A DNA stretch of 64,000 bases from Mycobacterium sp. 050128 (GCF_036409155.1 NZ_JAZGLW010000001.1:1674001-1738000), one strand, 5' to 3'. Positions 8,383 through 21,837 are shown, counted from the stretch's first letter. Numbers and translations: made by a program. The notes: a model not told the origin generated them from the letters alone.

Positions 8383-8850
8383 ATGACAAACATCGTGGCG
8401 CTGAATTCAGGCTATTGGGATCAGGGCTATTGGGCGGTGCTCGGCCGTGGCGCGGGCGCCATCATCTTGTACGCGATCGTTGGACTGATCCTGATGCTGG
8501 TCGGGTTCTACGCCATCGACCTCACCACGCCGGGTCCGCTGCGCAAGATGGTCAACGTCGGAAAACCGAACGCGATCATCGTGTCCGCCGCGGGAATGGT
8601 GAGCATGGCGTTGATCGTGGTGCTGGCGATTTACTCGTCGTCCGGAAAGCTGGCCGAAGGGCTGGTGGGATCGGCGGTCTTCGGGCTGGTGGGCATCGTC
8701 GCCCAGGTGGTGATGATGCGGATCGCGACCATGGTGATCGGCATCGACATGGACGCGTTGTTCAACTCCGATGAGTTCAACTATGAGGCGCTGATGGTGG
8801 CCGCCGCGCAGGTGGCGCTGGGCATCGTGGTGGCGGTCGCGATCCTCTGA
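8383..8850 (+). CDS. DUF350 membrane protein (YjfL-like)
   Basis: 155 residues with four hydrophobic segments: about residues 17-42 (GAIILYAIVGLILMLVGFYA), 65-88 (IIVSAAGMVSMALIVVLAIY), 95-120, and 130-153 (ALMVAAAQVALGIVVAVAIL). This four-helix, two-repeat pattern with TMs in pairs is the DUF350/YjfL layout. It begins 32 bp after the ATP-grasp gene in the same operon. In E. coli the DUF350 gene yjfL likewise sits with a DUF1190 gene and an ATP-grasp gene, which supports a common membrane-linked function. The molecular role is unknown. Confidence 0.83.
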   Translation: MTNIVALNSGYWDQGYWAVLGRGAGAIILYAIVGLILMLVGFYAIDLTTPGPLRKMVNVGKPNAIIVSAAGMVSMALIVVLAIYSSSGKLAEGLVGSAVFGLVGIVAQVVMMRIATMVIGIDMDALFNSDEFNYEALMVAAAQVALGIVVAVAIL

Positions 8851-8860
8851 CGGCAGCCGC

Positions 8861-10786
8861 CTAGCGGGAATCGCTATCCCGCAGGCTCTTTGGCGGCACG
8901 GTCGCCGCGGTGAGCGTGTCCGCATCGATGGTCTGGGGGCGGTAGGGCAGCGTCGGCAGGCGCGCCGACATCGTTGCGACGGGGTCGTCGCAGGTTTCGG
9001 TCAGCCCGCAAAGAAATGCCCATTCATGTTCGTCGCTACCGAAATACAGGACGGTGGGGAAGGTTTCGTGGAACCGCCGCCACGACGCGTGCAACGATTC
9101 GTTGCGCCACACCGTAGGACAGCCGGCCTGAGCGACGACCACCCGGCCGATACTCGCGCAGCGTCGCAGGAAGTCGGTGCCGTAGAGCCGGTTGTGCTGG
9201 ACCGCCTCGGTGCGCTCGTCGGGAAGATCGATCACCACGACGTCGTACTGCGTGGTAGCGCGGTCCACGAATTCCCAACCGTCGCAATAGTGCATGGCAA
9301 CCGGCCCGGAACCTGTTTCCGCCCTTAGTAGTTCGTCCACCGTGTAGCCGTAGGGCAGGTGTCGCGCGCACAGCCGCACGGCCTCGCGATCGATGTCGAC
9401 GTGATCGACGTGGGCCGCCCCCGCCGATACCGCCTGCTGGCTGACCACGCCCTCGCCCGAGCCGATGACGAGCACCCGCTCGATCTGGCCGGCCAGCAGC
9501 AGCGCCGGTACCAGTAGCGCCTCGTGATAGATGAGCTGACTGAACTCGGTGCTTTGACGTTCGCCGTCGCTGAACAACGACACGCCCTGCCGGGTGCGGC
9601 CGATCACCAGGTTCTGGAATTCGGTGTCGACGTCGCAGATGACCTCGGCGAGGTCCCAGATTCGGGTCAGTCCCGGCGCCAGGGGTTCGGCGACCTCCCA
9701 TCGGTTGTCGGAAGGCTCATCGAAATATGTTGGCAACGACGGGAATCCATTGAACTGAACCGACGAATAGCTCGCGGTGTACGCGCCGGTGTCGGCGATC
9801 TCGACCCGGTCGCCGGGACTCAGGGTGACCGGAAGCGGATAGCTCTGATAGAGCACGTCGTCGCCGTCGCAGGTCGGACCCGCGATTACCGCGTCGGCGA
9901 ACGGATCACCATCACGGTCGGTCCGCAGGCGGTACCGGATGTACTCGTTTTCGGTCTCGGCGAGACCGCCGTAGCGGCCGATGTCGAGGTACACCCAGCG
10001 CCGGGCGTCGGTGCCCGTACGCACCGCCACCACCTCGCAGCTGATCGTGCCCGCCGAACCCGCGATCGCCCGCCCGGGCTCGATAGCCAGCTGCGGCGGG
10101 TTCGTGCCGAAGTGGCGGGCCAGTGCCGCGTGGATGGCCTCGGCGATGACGTCGAGATGCGGTGCGCCGACCGCGTACGCCAGCGGATAACCGCCCCCGA
10201 TGTTGATCGTGCCGATTTCTCCCAGTCCATCGAAAACTGCTGCAGCACAACGTATTCCCAGCTCCCATGCCGATGGGTCGAGTTGCTGTGACCCGACGTG
10301 AAAACACACGCCTTCGGGGCGAAGTCCCCGCCGCGCGGCCCGGTGCAGCAATTCGGCGGCGGCATCGGCAGCGCAGCCGAACTTGTGACCGAACGGGGTC
10401 ACCGACGACGGAAAGTCCGGCGCGATACGGCATTCCACCGCCGCTGCGGGCGCGCGTTCGGCGATGGCGTCGAGTCCTTGTTCGGTGTCGAACGCGAACC
10501 GCCGCACCCCGCGCGCATGTGCCTGGGCGATGTCGGCGGGCTTCTTGACGGGATTCCCGAACGTCAGCAGGCTGCCGTCGATCCCGGCCGAGGCGCACGT
10601 GTCGATCTCGCCGACCGATGCGACGTCGAATGCGCAGCCCTGGGCGGCCAGCAGGCGCAGGATCGGCTCGGCGGGGTTCGCCTTGACCGCATAGCGGATT
10701 TGCGCCTGGGGAAACGCGGCGCGCATCGCCTTGAAGTTCTCGCGCACCCGACCCAGATCGATGCTCAGATACGGCGTCTCGGGCAC
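8861..10786 (-). CDS. Fusion of PLP-dependent (ornithine-type) decarboxylase and spermidine synthase-like domain
   Basis: 641 residues. The first 360 are a fold-III (alanine-racemase-like) basic amino-acid decarboxylase: YAVKAN at about 32 (PLP Lys), HVGSQ near 165, GGGYP near 199, EPGRA near 238, GPTCDGDDVLY near 306 (the Cys-Asp pair for the active site in trans), and GAYTASY near 334. Residues from about 375 are spermidine-synthase-like: QLIYHEALLVPALL, VLVIGSGEGVVS (usual GGGDGG altered to GSGEGV), HVDIDREAV, and VVIDLPDE where a catalytic Asp is expected. The domains are joined without a frameshift. It could make a diamine and then aminopropylate it. No S-adenosylmethionine decarboxylase gene is in the window. 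It converges on the DUF350 gene with 10 bp between stops. Confidence 0.86.
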   Translation of the reverse strand: MPETPYLSIDLGRVRENFKAMRAAFPQAQIRYAVKANPAEPILRLLAAQGCAFDVASVGEIDTCASAGIDGSLLTFGNPVKKPADIAQAHARGVRRFAFDTEQGLDAIAERAPAAAVECRIAPDFPSSVTPFGHKFGCAADAAAELLHRAARRGLRPEGVCFHVGSQQLDPSAWELGIRCAAAVFDGLGEIGTINIGGGYPLAYAVGAPHLDVIAEAIHAALARHFGTNPPQLAIEPGRAIAGSAGTISCEVVAVRTGTDARRWVYLDIGRYGGLAETENEYIRYRLRTDRDGDPFADAVIAGPTCDGDDVLYQSYPLPVTLSPGDRVEIADTGAYTASYSSVQFNGFPSLPTYFDEPSDNRWEVAEPLAPGLTRIWDLAEVICDVDTEFQNLVIGRTRQGVSLFSDGERQSTEFSQLIYHEALLVPALLLAGQIERVLVIGSGEGVVSQQAVSAGAAHVDHVDIDREAVRLCARHLPYGYTVDELLRAETGSGPVAMHYCDGWEFVDRATTQYDVVVIDLPDERTEAVQHNRLYGTDFLRRCASIGRVVVAQAGCPTVWRNESLHASWRRFHETFPTVLYFGSDEHEWAFLCGLTETCDDPVATMSARLPTLPYRPQTIDADTLTAATVPPKSLRDSDSR

Positions 10787-10833
10787 AGGTCGCAGACTAG
10801 TACGCGGGTCGGCGCCGTGTGCGGGACCCGGAG

Positions 10834-12492
10834 TCAGGCGTCCGGATGTGTCGGCAGCGTGAAGTGTTCCGGCGGGACGGCCGGGGCGCTGGGCGCTTGT
10901 CCCGAGAGCTGTGTGGTGATCCCGTCGAGGATCTGGTTGACGTCGCCGGTGAGACGGTTGTAGTTCAGCGTGCCATGCTGGAAGTTCTGCGTGATCTGCA
11001 GCGGCTCTTGGATTTCGGCGCTGGTCGGCAAGCCGAGCGGGCCGCGCTCGTAGCTCTGCGAGGCCCAGGCGTCATAGATCGCGCCGGTGACGGGTTGTGC
11101 TCCGGTCGCCGGCGACCAGTACATCGCGCCCCTGGCGAAGGTGGAGTAGCGGGCGTCGCCTTCGGCGTTGTCCTCCGGCGAGGTGGGCGCGCCCAGCACA
11201 CTGTTCATCCCGCCCAGCTCCAGCCAGTGCTGGTAGATCGCGCCGCCCTGCAGCGCCTTGATCAATTCCTCCGGTGGGTCGTTGAAATGGGATGCGATAT
11301 CCCGGATTTCGTCCATCAGTGCGTAGGCGGCGTTACCGGGGCAGTCGGTGTTGCCGACGTCGCGGTGGGTGAAGATAGTCGGCAGCGTCGCCACGGCGCC
11401 GGCCGGATACGTGGTGTAGTGGCTGCCCGCGGACTCCAATGTCACCGTGCCCTTGGGGTCGACCCCGTCCAGGCCGAGGCGCCAGCCCAGCAGCCGGCCG
11501 ACCGAGCGAAGCTGCAGCGGGGTCGGCGGGACGTCGTCGAAGTTGCCAATCATCGCGACACCCCAGGTGTTGCGGTTGAAGCCGCCGGTGTGGAAGCCCT
11601 CGACGGCCTTGGTGAGACCGCCGGCGCTGCCTTCGAACACCTGGCCGTACTTGTCGACCAGCGCGTTGTAGGCGATGTCGCACCAGCCCAACGTCTTGCT
11701 GTGGTAGGTGTAAATGGCCTTGACGATGCCCGCCGATTCGAGCGGCGAGTAGTCATTGCTGCCCGCGGTGTGATGGATGACGGCCGCGCGAATCCCGTTG
11801 TCGTACTGGGGACTACCGCATCGCAGTGACTCGTCGGCGCCCCATTCCTGTCGGCTGATGATGGGCGGCGCCTGGCCGGGCATCACGACTCCGGCCGGCG
11901 GCGTCCACTGAGTCTTGGCCGGTGCCTGCGGCGGGGAGATGAGGATCGCGGAGATGTTCTGCCCGAACGGTTGTTCCCGCGACGCGGGCCGGTAGCCGAG
12001 ATCGTTGACCGGTGCGGCGGTTGGAGCCGCCACGGTTACCGCGGCGTCGAGCGGGCGGGTGACCGCGATCTGCACGGTCGTCGTGGTGCCGACGAACACC
12101 GGATCGGTGCTGCGGGGTCCCTCGGTCGGTCCGGGCGGCGGGGCCGACTCGCCGGCCGCTGGGCCGTTGTCCGGCGCCGCGGTCTCGTACTCGGTCTGAT
12201 ACCAGGGCCCCCACGAACCGTCGGGGTGCTTAGCCCGCACCCGAGTGGAGGTGCCGGCCAGGTCGCCGGTGAGTGCGACCAGAGAAAACGGCGTGTCCTG
12301 GGTGACTTCGCGAACCGTGACGCCGCCGCCGAGTCCGACCAGCGGCTGCTCGGCGAGCTTGGTGTCGTGAGTCGGCCGAGCGGCGGCGGAGGTGCCGTGG
12401 TCGCGGGTCAGGTCCGCGACCGCCGAGACCAGGACAACCGTCGCCGCGATGGCCGTAAGCAACATCGTTGGCGGACGGTGACGAGACAACAC
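10834..12492 (-). CDS. Secreted N-acetylmuramoyl-L-alanine amidase with LGFP repeats, Rv3811-like
   Basis: 552 residues. The N-terminal hydrophobic segment (MLLTAIAATVVLVSAVADL) is a signal peptide or anchor. A linker domain spans about 40-200. The amidase/PGRP domain spans about 215-400, with zinc-type ligands in VIHHTAG near 237, TIFTHRDVGNTDCPG near 376, and a Tyr/His-rich core (YHSKTLGWCDIAYN). After about 420 come LGFP-type repeats (NSVLGAPTSPE, RGAMYWSP, GPLGLPTSAEI), which anchor corynebacterial and mycobacterial wall enzymes. The likely role is peptidoglycan amide hydrolysis in the envelope. It is downstream of erp on the same strand but separated by a strong hairpin, so probably transcribed on its own. 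Confidence 0.85.
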   Translation of the reverse strand: MLSRHRPPTMLLTAIAATVVLVSAVADLTRDHGTSAAARPTHDTKLAEQPLVGLGGGVTVREVTQDTPFSLVALTGDLAGTSTRVRAKHPDGSWGPWYQTEYETAAPDNGPAAGESAPPPGPTEGPRSTDPVFVGTTTTVQIAVTRPLDAAVTVAAPTAAPVNDLGYRPASREQPFGQNISAILISPPQAPAKTQWTPPAGVVMPGQAPPIISRQEWGADESLRCGSPQYDNGIRAAVIHHTAGSNDYSPLESAGIVKAIYTYHSKTLGWCDIAYNALVDKYGQVFEGSAGGLTKAVEGFHTGGFNRNTWGVAMIGNFDDVPPTPLQLRSVGRLLGWRLGLDGVDPKGTVTLESAGSHYTTYPAGAVATLPTIFTHRDVGNTDCPGNAAYALMDEIRDIASHFNDPPEELIKALQGGAIYQHWLELGGMNSVLGAPTSPEDNAEGDARYSTFARGAMYWSPATGAQPVTGAIYDAWASQSYERGPLGLPTSAEIQEPLQITQNFQHGTLNYNRLTGDVNQILDGITTQLSGQAPSAPAVPPEHFTLPTHPDA

Positions 12493-12571
12493 CAGCTGAT
12501 GTTACGTGTGTTTCTGATGTTATTAATGAGGCGACACGTTTTCCGCGTGTCAAACCGGTCCTGAACTGTTC

Positions 12572-12610
12572 GACGGCACCGCAGAGGATTGGTGACTCTG
12601 CGGTGCCGTC
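12572..12610 (-). terminator. Hairpin downstream of erp
   Basis: A perfect 15-bp inverted repeat, left arm 12572-12586 (GACGGCACCGCAGAG) and right arm 12596-12610, with a 9-base loop. It lies 22 bp past the erp stop codon. There is no clear U-tract, which is common for mycobacterial terminators. Confidence 0.75.
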
Positions 12611-12632
12611 AGGTGACAGGACCCCCGAAGCT

Positions 12633-13691
12633 CTAGACGGGAGGCAGCGCCGGAGGAAGCGCCGCAGCCGCGCCCGGCAGGGCGCCAGCGGCACCCGGCA
12701 GCGCACCGGCCACACCCGGCAGCGCACCCGCGGCACCCGGCAGGGCGCCAGCGGCACCCGGCAGGGCACCGGCCACGCCCGGCAAGGCGCCAGCCGCACC
12801 CGGCAAGGCGCCAGCCGCACCCGGCAGCGCACCGGCCGCGCCGCCCTGAGCCTGCATGATGGCCGGCATCACCAGGCCCTTGAGCAGGTCGATGGCCTGA
12901 CCCGCACCGAGCTGGTTAGCGGCTTGCATCACGTCGTTGACGAGGCCACCGCCGCCGCTGCTGCCGGTGCTGGCACCGCCGATCGGCGAACCGCCACCCA
13001 GCGTCGACGGGTCACCCAGGATCGGGTAGGTGCCGTCCGCGCCCGGGTCCATCGGGGCGCTGATCGGCACCTCGTTGGGAGCGCCCAGGCCACCGGGAGT
13101 CAATCCGGCCGGGCTGGTCAGCCCGGGGTTGGCCAGCGCCGGGTTGAGCCCCGCGCCTGGCATGGTGGGCATACCGGGAGTGGTCGGCGTGCCGGGCACA
13201 CCGGGCGTCAGCGCACCGGGCGCGGCACCCGGTGTCAGACCCGGGCTGGTGAGACCGGGCGTCAGGCCAGGGCTCGTCAGGCCGGGGCTAGTCAATCCAG
13301 GACTCAGACCCGGACTCGTCAGGCCCGGAGTGCCCAGGCCAGGACTGGTGAGGCCGGGGCTGGTCAGACCGGTGGTCCCGAGGCCCGGAGTGCCCAGGCC
13401 CGGGCTGGTCAGCCCAGTGGTCCCGAGGCCCGTCGTCCCGGTGCCGCCACCGCCCAAGGCGGGAATCGGCGGCAGGTTGACCCCGAACTGGGACAGACCC
13501 TGAGTCAGCGCGCCCACCAGCTCGCCGGGCAGGTCGGTCATGACCGCTGCCTGCTTGAAATCGTGGTGCTCGACCGGCTTACCGCTGGCGGTCGATTCGT
13601 AAACAAGGAAGTAAGCGCATGGACTCGCCACTGCCAGGGCGGCGACCGCGCTCATGGCTGTCGAGAGCTTGCGACGGCGTCGATTCGGCAC
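12633..13691 (-). CDS. erp: Exported repetitive protein Erp (PirG)
   Basis: 352 residues. The first 30 (MPNRRRRKLSTAMSAVAALA...) match the M. tuberculosis Erp signal sequence as I remember it. DLPGELVGAL and the region PGADGTYPILGDPSTLGGG to NDVMQAANQLGAGQAIDLLKG are the conserved N- and C-terminal Erp domains. Between them lies a Pro-Gly-Leu-Thr-Ser repeat block (about residues 83-165). At the end is an extra run of ALPG[A/V]AG heptapeptides, not in the M. tuberculosis protein as I recall it. Erp is a surface-exposed virulence-associated protein that affects envelope integrity. It is divergent from glf. Confidence 0.93.
   Translation of the reverse strand: MPNRRRRKLSTAMSAVAALAVASPCAYFLVYESTASGKPVEHHDFKQAAVMTDLPGELVGALTQGLSQFGVNLPPIPALGGGGTGTTGLGTTGLTSPGLGTPGLGTTGLTSPGLTSPGLGTPGLTSPGLSPGLTSPGLTSPGLTPGLTSPGLTPGAAPGALTPGVPGTPTTPGMPTMPGAGLNPALANPGLTSPAGLTPGGLGAPNEVPISAPMDPGADGTYPILGDPSTLGGGSPIGGASTGSSGGGGLVNDVMQAANQLGAGQAIDLLKGLVMPAIMQAQGGAAGALPGAAGALPGAAGALPGVAGALPGAAGALPGAAGALPGVAGALPGAAGALPGAAAALPPALPPV
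12655..12840 (-). repeat. 21-bp in-frame tandem repeat at the 3' end of erp
   Basis: About eight 21-bp units encode successive A-L-P-G-A/V-A-G heptapeptides, closing with ALPPALPP. Units differ mainly by Ala/Val at one position. In-frame units of this kind often vary in copy number between strains. Confidence 0.85.
13217..13446 (-). repeat. PGLTSP-type repeat block in the centre of erp
   Basis: Short imperfect repeats encode PGLTS, PGLG and TTGL units in varying order. The block corresponds to the variable central domain known to differ between mycobacterial Erp proteins. Confidence 0.85.
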
Positions 13692-17018
<3,327 letters not shown>

Positions 17019-17026
<8 letters not shown>

Positions 17027-17537
17027 AACGGCGCCGCGCGGCGAAGTGGCCGCGATGGTCGCCGTTCAGTCGGCACTGGCCGGGCGCCCCGGGGTGTTGG
17101 CCACCGCGCGCGGAATGTCGCACTTCGGGGAGCACAGCGTCGGGTGGCTGATCGTCGAACTGCTGGGCGCCCTGTTGCGGGAGCGTCGCCGCCGGGAATG
17201 GCTGGTGGCCGCGGCCGGCACCTTCGCCGCGCACGCGGCCGCCGTGCTGATCAAGCGGGTGGTGCGGCGCAAACGCCCGCACGATCCGGCAGTGCGGGTC
17301 AATGTCGGTACTCCCAGCCAACTCAGCTTCCCGTCCGCGCATGCCACCTCCACGACGGCCGCCGCCATCTTGATGGGCCGGGCCACCGGACTGCCGCTGC
17401 CGGTGGTGCTGGTTCCGCCGATGGCGGTGTCGCGGATACTGCTGGGCGTGCACTATCCCAGCGACGTTGCTTTCGGCGTGGCGCTCGGCGCCGCGGTCGC
17501 TCGCCTTGCACTCTGGCTCGATAGAAAGTCGAGATAG
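17019..17537 (+). CDS. PAP2-family membrane phosphatase, Rv3807c-like
   Basis: 172 residues. The acid phosphatase triad is visible: VVRRKRPHDP near residue 77 (KxxxxxxRP-type), FPSAHATST near 105 (PSGH-type), and SRILLGVHYPSDVAFG near 140 (SRxxxxxHxxxD). Hydrophobic helices surround these motifs. The position between glfT2 and ubiA suggests it removes the phosphate from decaprenyl-phospho-5-phosphoribose on the way to decaprenyl-phospho-arabinose. The reaction is inferred from context and reports on Rv3807c. Confidence 0.88.
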
Positions 17538-17548
17538 GTGTGGCCGAG

Positions 17549-18460
17549 ATGAGTGAAGACGTGGTGACCGGACGACCCCCGGCCAACCTGATCACCGGGT
17601 TGATCAAGGCCGTGCGCCCGCGCCAATGGGTGAAGAACGTGTTGGTGGTGGCCGCGCCGGTGGCCGCGGCCGGCCGCGGCGTCCGCTACGACTACGCGGA
17701 GGTGGCGTCGAAGGTCGGCGTGGCATTCGTGGTGTTTTGCCTGGCGGCTTCGGCGATCTACCTGGTCAACGACGTCCGCGACGTCGAAGCCGACCGGGAG
17801 CACCCCACCAAGCGATTCCGGCCGATCGCCGCCGGCGTGGTGCCCGAATGGCTGGCCTACGCGCTGGCCGTGGTGCTCGGTGCGGCCTCGCTGGGCATTT
17901 CGTGGTGGCTGACGCCGAACCTCGCGGTCGTGATGGGCATCTATCTCGCGATGCAGCTGGCCTACTGCTTCGGCCTGAAACACCAGGCGGTGATGGACAT
18001 TTGCATCGTGTCGTCGGCGTATCTGCTGCGGGCCATCGCCGGGGGTGCGGCCACCGACATCCCGTTGTCCCAGTGGTTCTTGCTGACGGCGGCGTTCGCG
18101 TCGCTGTTCATGGTGGCGGGCAAGCGCTACGCGGAGTTGCAGCTGGCTGAGCGAACCGGGGCGGCGATCCGCAAATCGCTGGAAAGCTACACCAGCACCT
18201 ACCTGCGATTCGTCTGGACGCTGTCGGCGACCTCGGTGGTGTTGTGCTACGGGATGTGGGCGTTCGAGCGGGACCGCTATTCGGGGTCCTGGTTCGCGGT
18301 CTCGATGGTCCCGTTCACGATCGCGATCCTGCGCTACGCGGTCGACGTCGACGGCGGACTGGCCGGCGAGCCCGAAGACATTGCGCTGCGTGACCGGGTG
18401 TTGCAGCTGCTGTTCCTCGCGTGGATCGCAACAGTTGGTGCCGCCGTTGCCTTCGGCTAG
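17549..18460 (+). CDS. ubiA: Decaprenyl-phosphate phosphoribosyltransferase (DPPR synthase), UbiA family
   Basis: 303 residues starting MSEDVVTGRPPANL; a GTG at 17540 would add three residues. It transfers phosphoribose from PRPP to decaprenyl phosphate, the first committed step to the arabinose donor. YLVNDVRDVEADREHPTKRFRP near residue 72 is the first Asp-rich (NDxxDxxxD) motif, and YAVDVDGGLAGEPED near 262 the second. About nine membrane helices are visible. It lies 11 bp after the phosphatase gene in one operon. In M. tuberculosis, mutations in this gene modulate ethambutol resistance. Confidence 0.94.
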   Translation: MSEDVVTGRPPANLITGLIKAVRPRQWVKNVLVVAAPVAAAGRGVRYDYAEVASKVGVAFVVFCLAASAIYLVNDVRDVEADREHPTKRFRPIAAGVVPEWLAYALAVVLGAASLGISWWLTPNLAVVMGIYLAMQLAYCFGLKHQAVMDICIVSSAYLLRAIAGGAATDIPLSQWFLLTAAFASLFMVAGKRYAELQLAERTGAAIRKSLESYTSTYLRFVWTLSATSVVLCYGMWAFERDRYSGSWFAVSMVPFTIAILRYAVDVDGGLAGEPEDIALRDRVLQLLFLAWIATVGAAVAFG

Positions 18461-18500
18461 CCCGGGTCTGGATGCGCTGAAGCGCTTCAACGGCACTGTG

Positions 18501-20450
18501 ATGCGCCACCGGCCCAGGGTCGGTCGCGGTCGCCGGCCGCCGTTCCCATACGACACCTCGGTCCGGGTCAGCCTGTGGGTGAGCGTGGCGGTGGTCGCCG
18601 TGCTGTTCGGCTGGGGAGCCTGGGAGCGGCGCTGGATCGCCGACGACGGACTGATCGTGTTGCGCACGGTACGCAACCTGTTGGCCGGCAACGGGCCGGT
18701 TTTCAACCAGGGTGAACGGGTCGAGGCGAACACCTCCACGGCGTGGACCTACCTGATGTACATCGGAAGCTGGGTCGGCGGACCGGTGCGCATGGAGTAC
18801 GTCGCGCTGGCGCTGGCGCTGACGCTTTCCGTCTCGGGCGTGGTGCTGCTGATGCTGGGCGCCGGTCGGCTCTACGCCCCCAGCCTGCGCGGACGCCGGG
18901 CGATCATGCTGCCGGCCGGGGCGCTGATCTACATCGCGTTGCCCCCGGCGCGGGACTTCGCCACCTCGGGGCTGGAGAGCGGGCTGACGCTGGCCTACCT
19001 GGGGTTGCTGTGGTGGATGATGGTCCGCTGGGCGCAGCCGTTGCGGAACCGGCCCGATAACGACGTGTTCCTCGGGGTGCTGGCCTTCGTCGCGGGGTTC
19101 AGCGTGCTGGTGCGTCCCGAGCTGGCGCTGATGGGCGGCCTGGCTCTGATCATGATGCTGATCGCGGCCCGGACCTGGCGCCGGCGGGTGCTGATTGTCG
19201 TCGCCGGCGGGTTCCTTCCGGTGGCCTACCAGATCTTCCGGATGGGCTACTACGGCTTGCTGGTGCCCGGGACCGCTTTGGCCAAGGACGCCGCTGGTGA
19301 CAAGTGGTCCCAGGGCATGATCTACCTGTCGAACTTCAGCTCGCCCTACGCCGTCTGGCTGCCGGTGCTGCTGCTGGTGCCGCTGGGGCTGCTGCTGATG
19401 ATGGCGCGGCGGCGGCCGTCGTTCTTGCGCCCGATGCTCGCGCCCAACTACGGCCGGGTGGCGCGGGCCGTGCAAAGCCCGCCGGCGGTGGTGGCCTTCG
19501 TCCTCGTGAGCGGGTTGCTGCAGGCCCTCTACTGGACTCGGCAGGGCGGCGATTTCATGCACGCGCGAGTGCTGCTGGCGCCGTTATTTTGTTTGCTGGC
19601 CCCGGTCGCCGTGATCCCCGTGCTGATCCCCGACGGGCAGGACTACTCACGCGAAACGGGCTACTGGCTGTCCGGTGCCGCCAGCCTGCTGTGGCTGGGT
19701 ATCGCGGGCTGGTCGCTGTGGGCAGCAAACTCGCCGGGGATGGGTTACGACGCCACCCACGTCACCTACACCGGCATCGTCGACGAGCGCCGCTTCTATG
19801 CCCAGGCGACCGGACACGCGCACCCGCTGACCGCCGCCGATTACCTCGATTACCCGAGGATGGCGGCGGTGCTGGCGGCCCTGGACAACACCCCGGACGG
19901 GGCGTTGTTGTTGCCGTCGGGCAACTACATACAGTGGGATATCGTGCCCCAGGCACAGCAGCCGCCGCCGGCCCCGGGAAGCCCCCCCGACAGCAAACCG
20001 CCGCAAAAGCCGCAACACGCAGTGTTTTTCACCAACCTGGGCATGCTGGGCATGAACGTCGGGCTCGATGTCCGGGTGATCGACCAGATCGGGTTGGCGA
20101 ACCCGCTGGCTCAGCACACCCAGCGCCTGGCGCACGGCCGGATCGGGCATGACAAGAACCTCTTCCCGGACTGGGTGATCGCCGACGGCCCGTGGGTGAA
20201 GGTGTATCCGGGCATTCCGGGCTATCTGGACGCGAATTGGGTCGCCCAGGCGGTGGTGGCGCTGCAGTGCCCGGAGACCAAGGCGGTGCTGGCGTCGGTG
20301 CGCGCCCCGATGTCGGTGCACCGGTTCGTCTCAAACTTCTTGCACTCCTTCGAATTCACCGCTTACCGGATCGACCGCGTCCCGCTCTACGAACTCGCCA
20401 GGTGTGGCCTGCCGGTGCCGGATCCGAGTCCACCGCCCCCCCGCGAGTGA
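18501..20450 (+). CDS. aftB: Terminal beta-1,2 arabinofuranosyltransferase AftB
   Basis: 649 residues from the ATG at 18501. In-frame upstream starts inside ubiA (for example GTG 18438) are possible. The homologous core begins at SVRVSLWVSVAVVAVLFGW. This GT-C membrane enzyme adds the terminal beta-1,2 arabinose on arabinan using decaprenyl-phospho-arabinose. WIADDGLIVLRTVRNLLAG near residue 45 includes the GT-C acidic pair in the first periplasmic loop. There are around ten hydrophobic helices, then a soluble C-terminal domain (from about 420, GIVDERRFYAQATGHAHP). It is the last gene of the glf operon. Confidence 0.93.
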   Translation: MRHRPRVGRGRRPPFPYDTSVRVSLWVSVAVVAVLFGWGAWERRWIADDGLIVLRTVRNLLAGNGPVFNQGERVEANTSTAWTYLMYIGSWVGGPVRMEYVALALALTLSVSGVVLLMLGAGRLYAPSLRGRRAIMLPAGALIYIALPPARDFATSGLESGLTLAYLGLLWWMMVRWAQPLRNRPDNDVFLGVLAFVAGFSVLVRPELALMGGLALIMMLIAARTWRRRVLIVVAGGFLPVAYQIFRMGYYGLLVPGTALAKDAAGDKWSQGMIYLSNFSSPYAVWLPVLLLVPLGLLLMMARRRPSFLRPMLAPNYGRVARAVQSPPAVVAFVLVSGLLQALYWTRQGGDFMHARVLLAPLFCLLAPVAVIPVLIPDGQDYSRETGYWLSGAASLLWLGIAGWSLWAANSPGMGYDATHVTYTGIVDERRFYAQATGHAHPLTAADYLDYPRMAAVLAALDNTPDGALLLPSGNYIQWDIVPQAQQPPPAPGSPPDSKPPQKPQHAVFFTNLGMLGMNVGLDVRVIDQIGLANPLAQHTQRLAHGRIGHDKNLFPDWVIADGPWVKVYPGIPGYLDANWVAQAVVALQCPETKAVLASVRAPMSVHRFVSNFLHSFEFTAYRIDRVPLYELARCGLPVPDPSPPPPRE

Positions 20451-21815
<1,365 letters not shown>

Positions 21816-21837
21816 ACGCTGTAGAGCACGCGATTAG

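Noticed and set aside
8864..8882. Possible hairpin terminator between the DUF350 gene and the fusion gene
   Set aside because: The stem is only 6 bp (GCGGGA/TCCCGC) with a 7-base loop and lies partly in coding sequence, so it is too weak to annotate.
13217..13446. CRISPR-like array
   Set aside because: The repeats are in frame inside erp, have no unique spacers of constant length, and encode the known Erp repeat domain.
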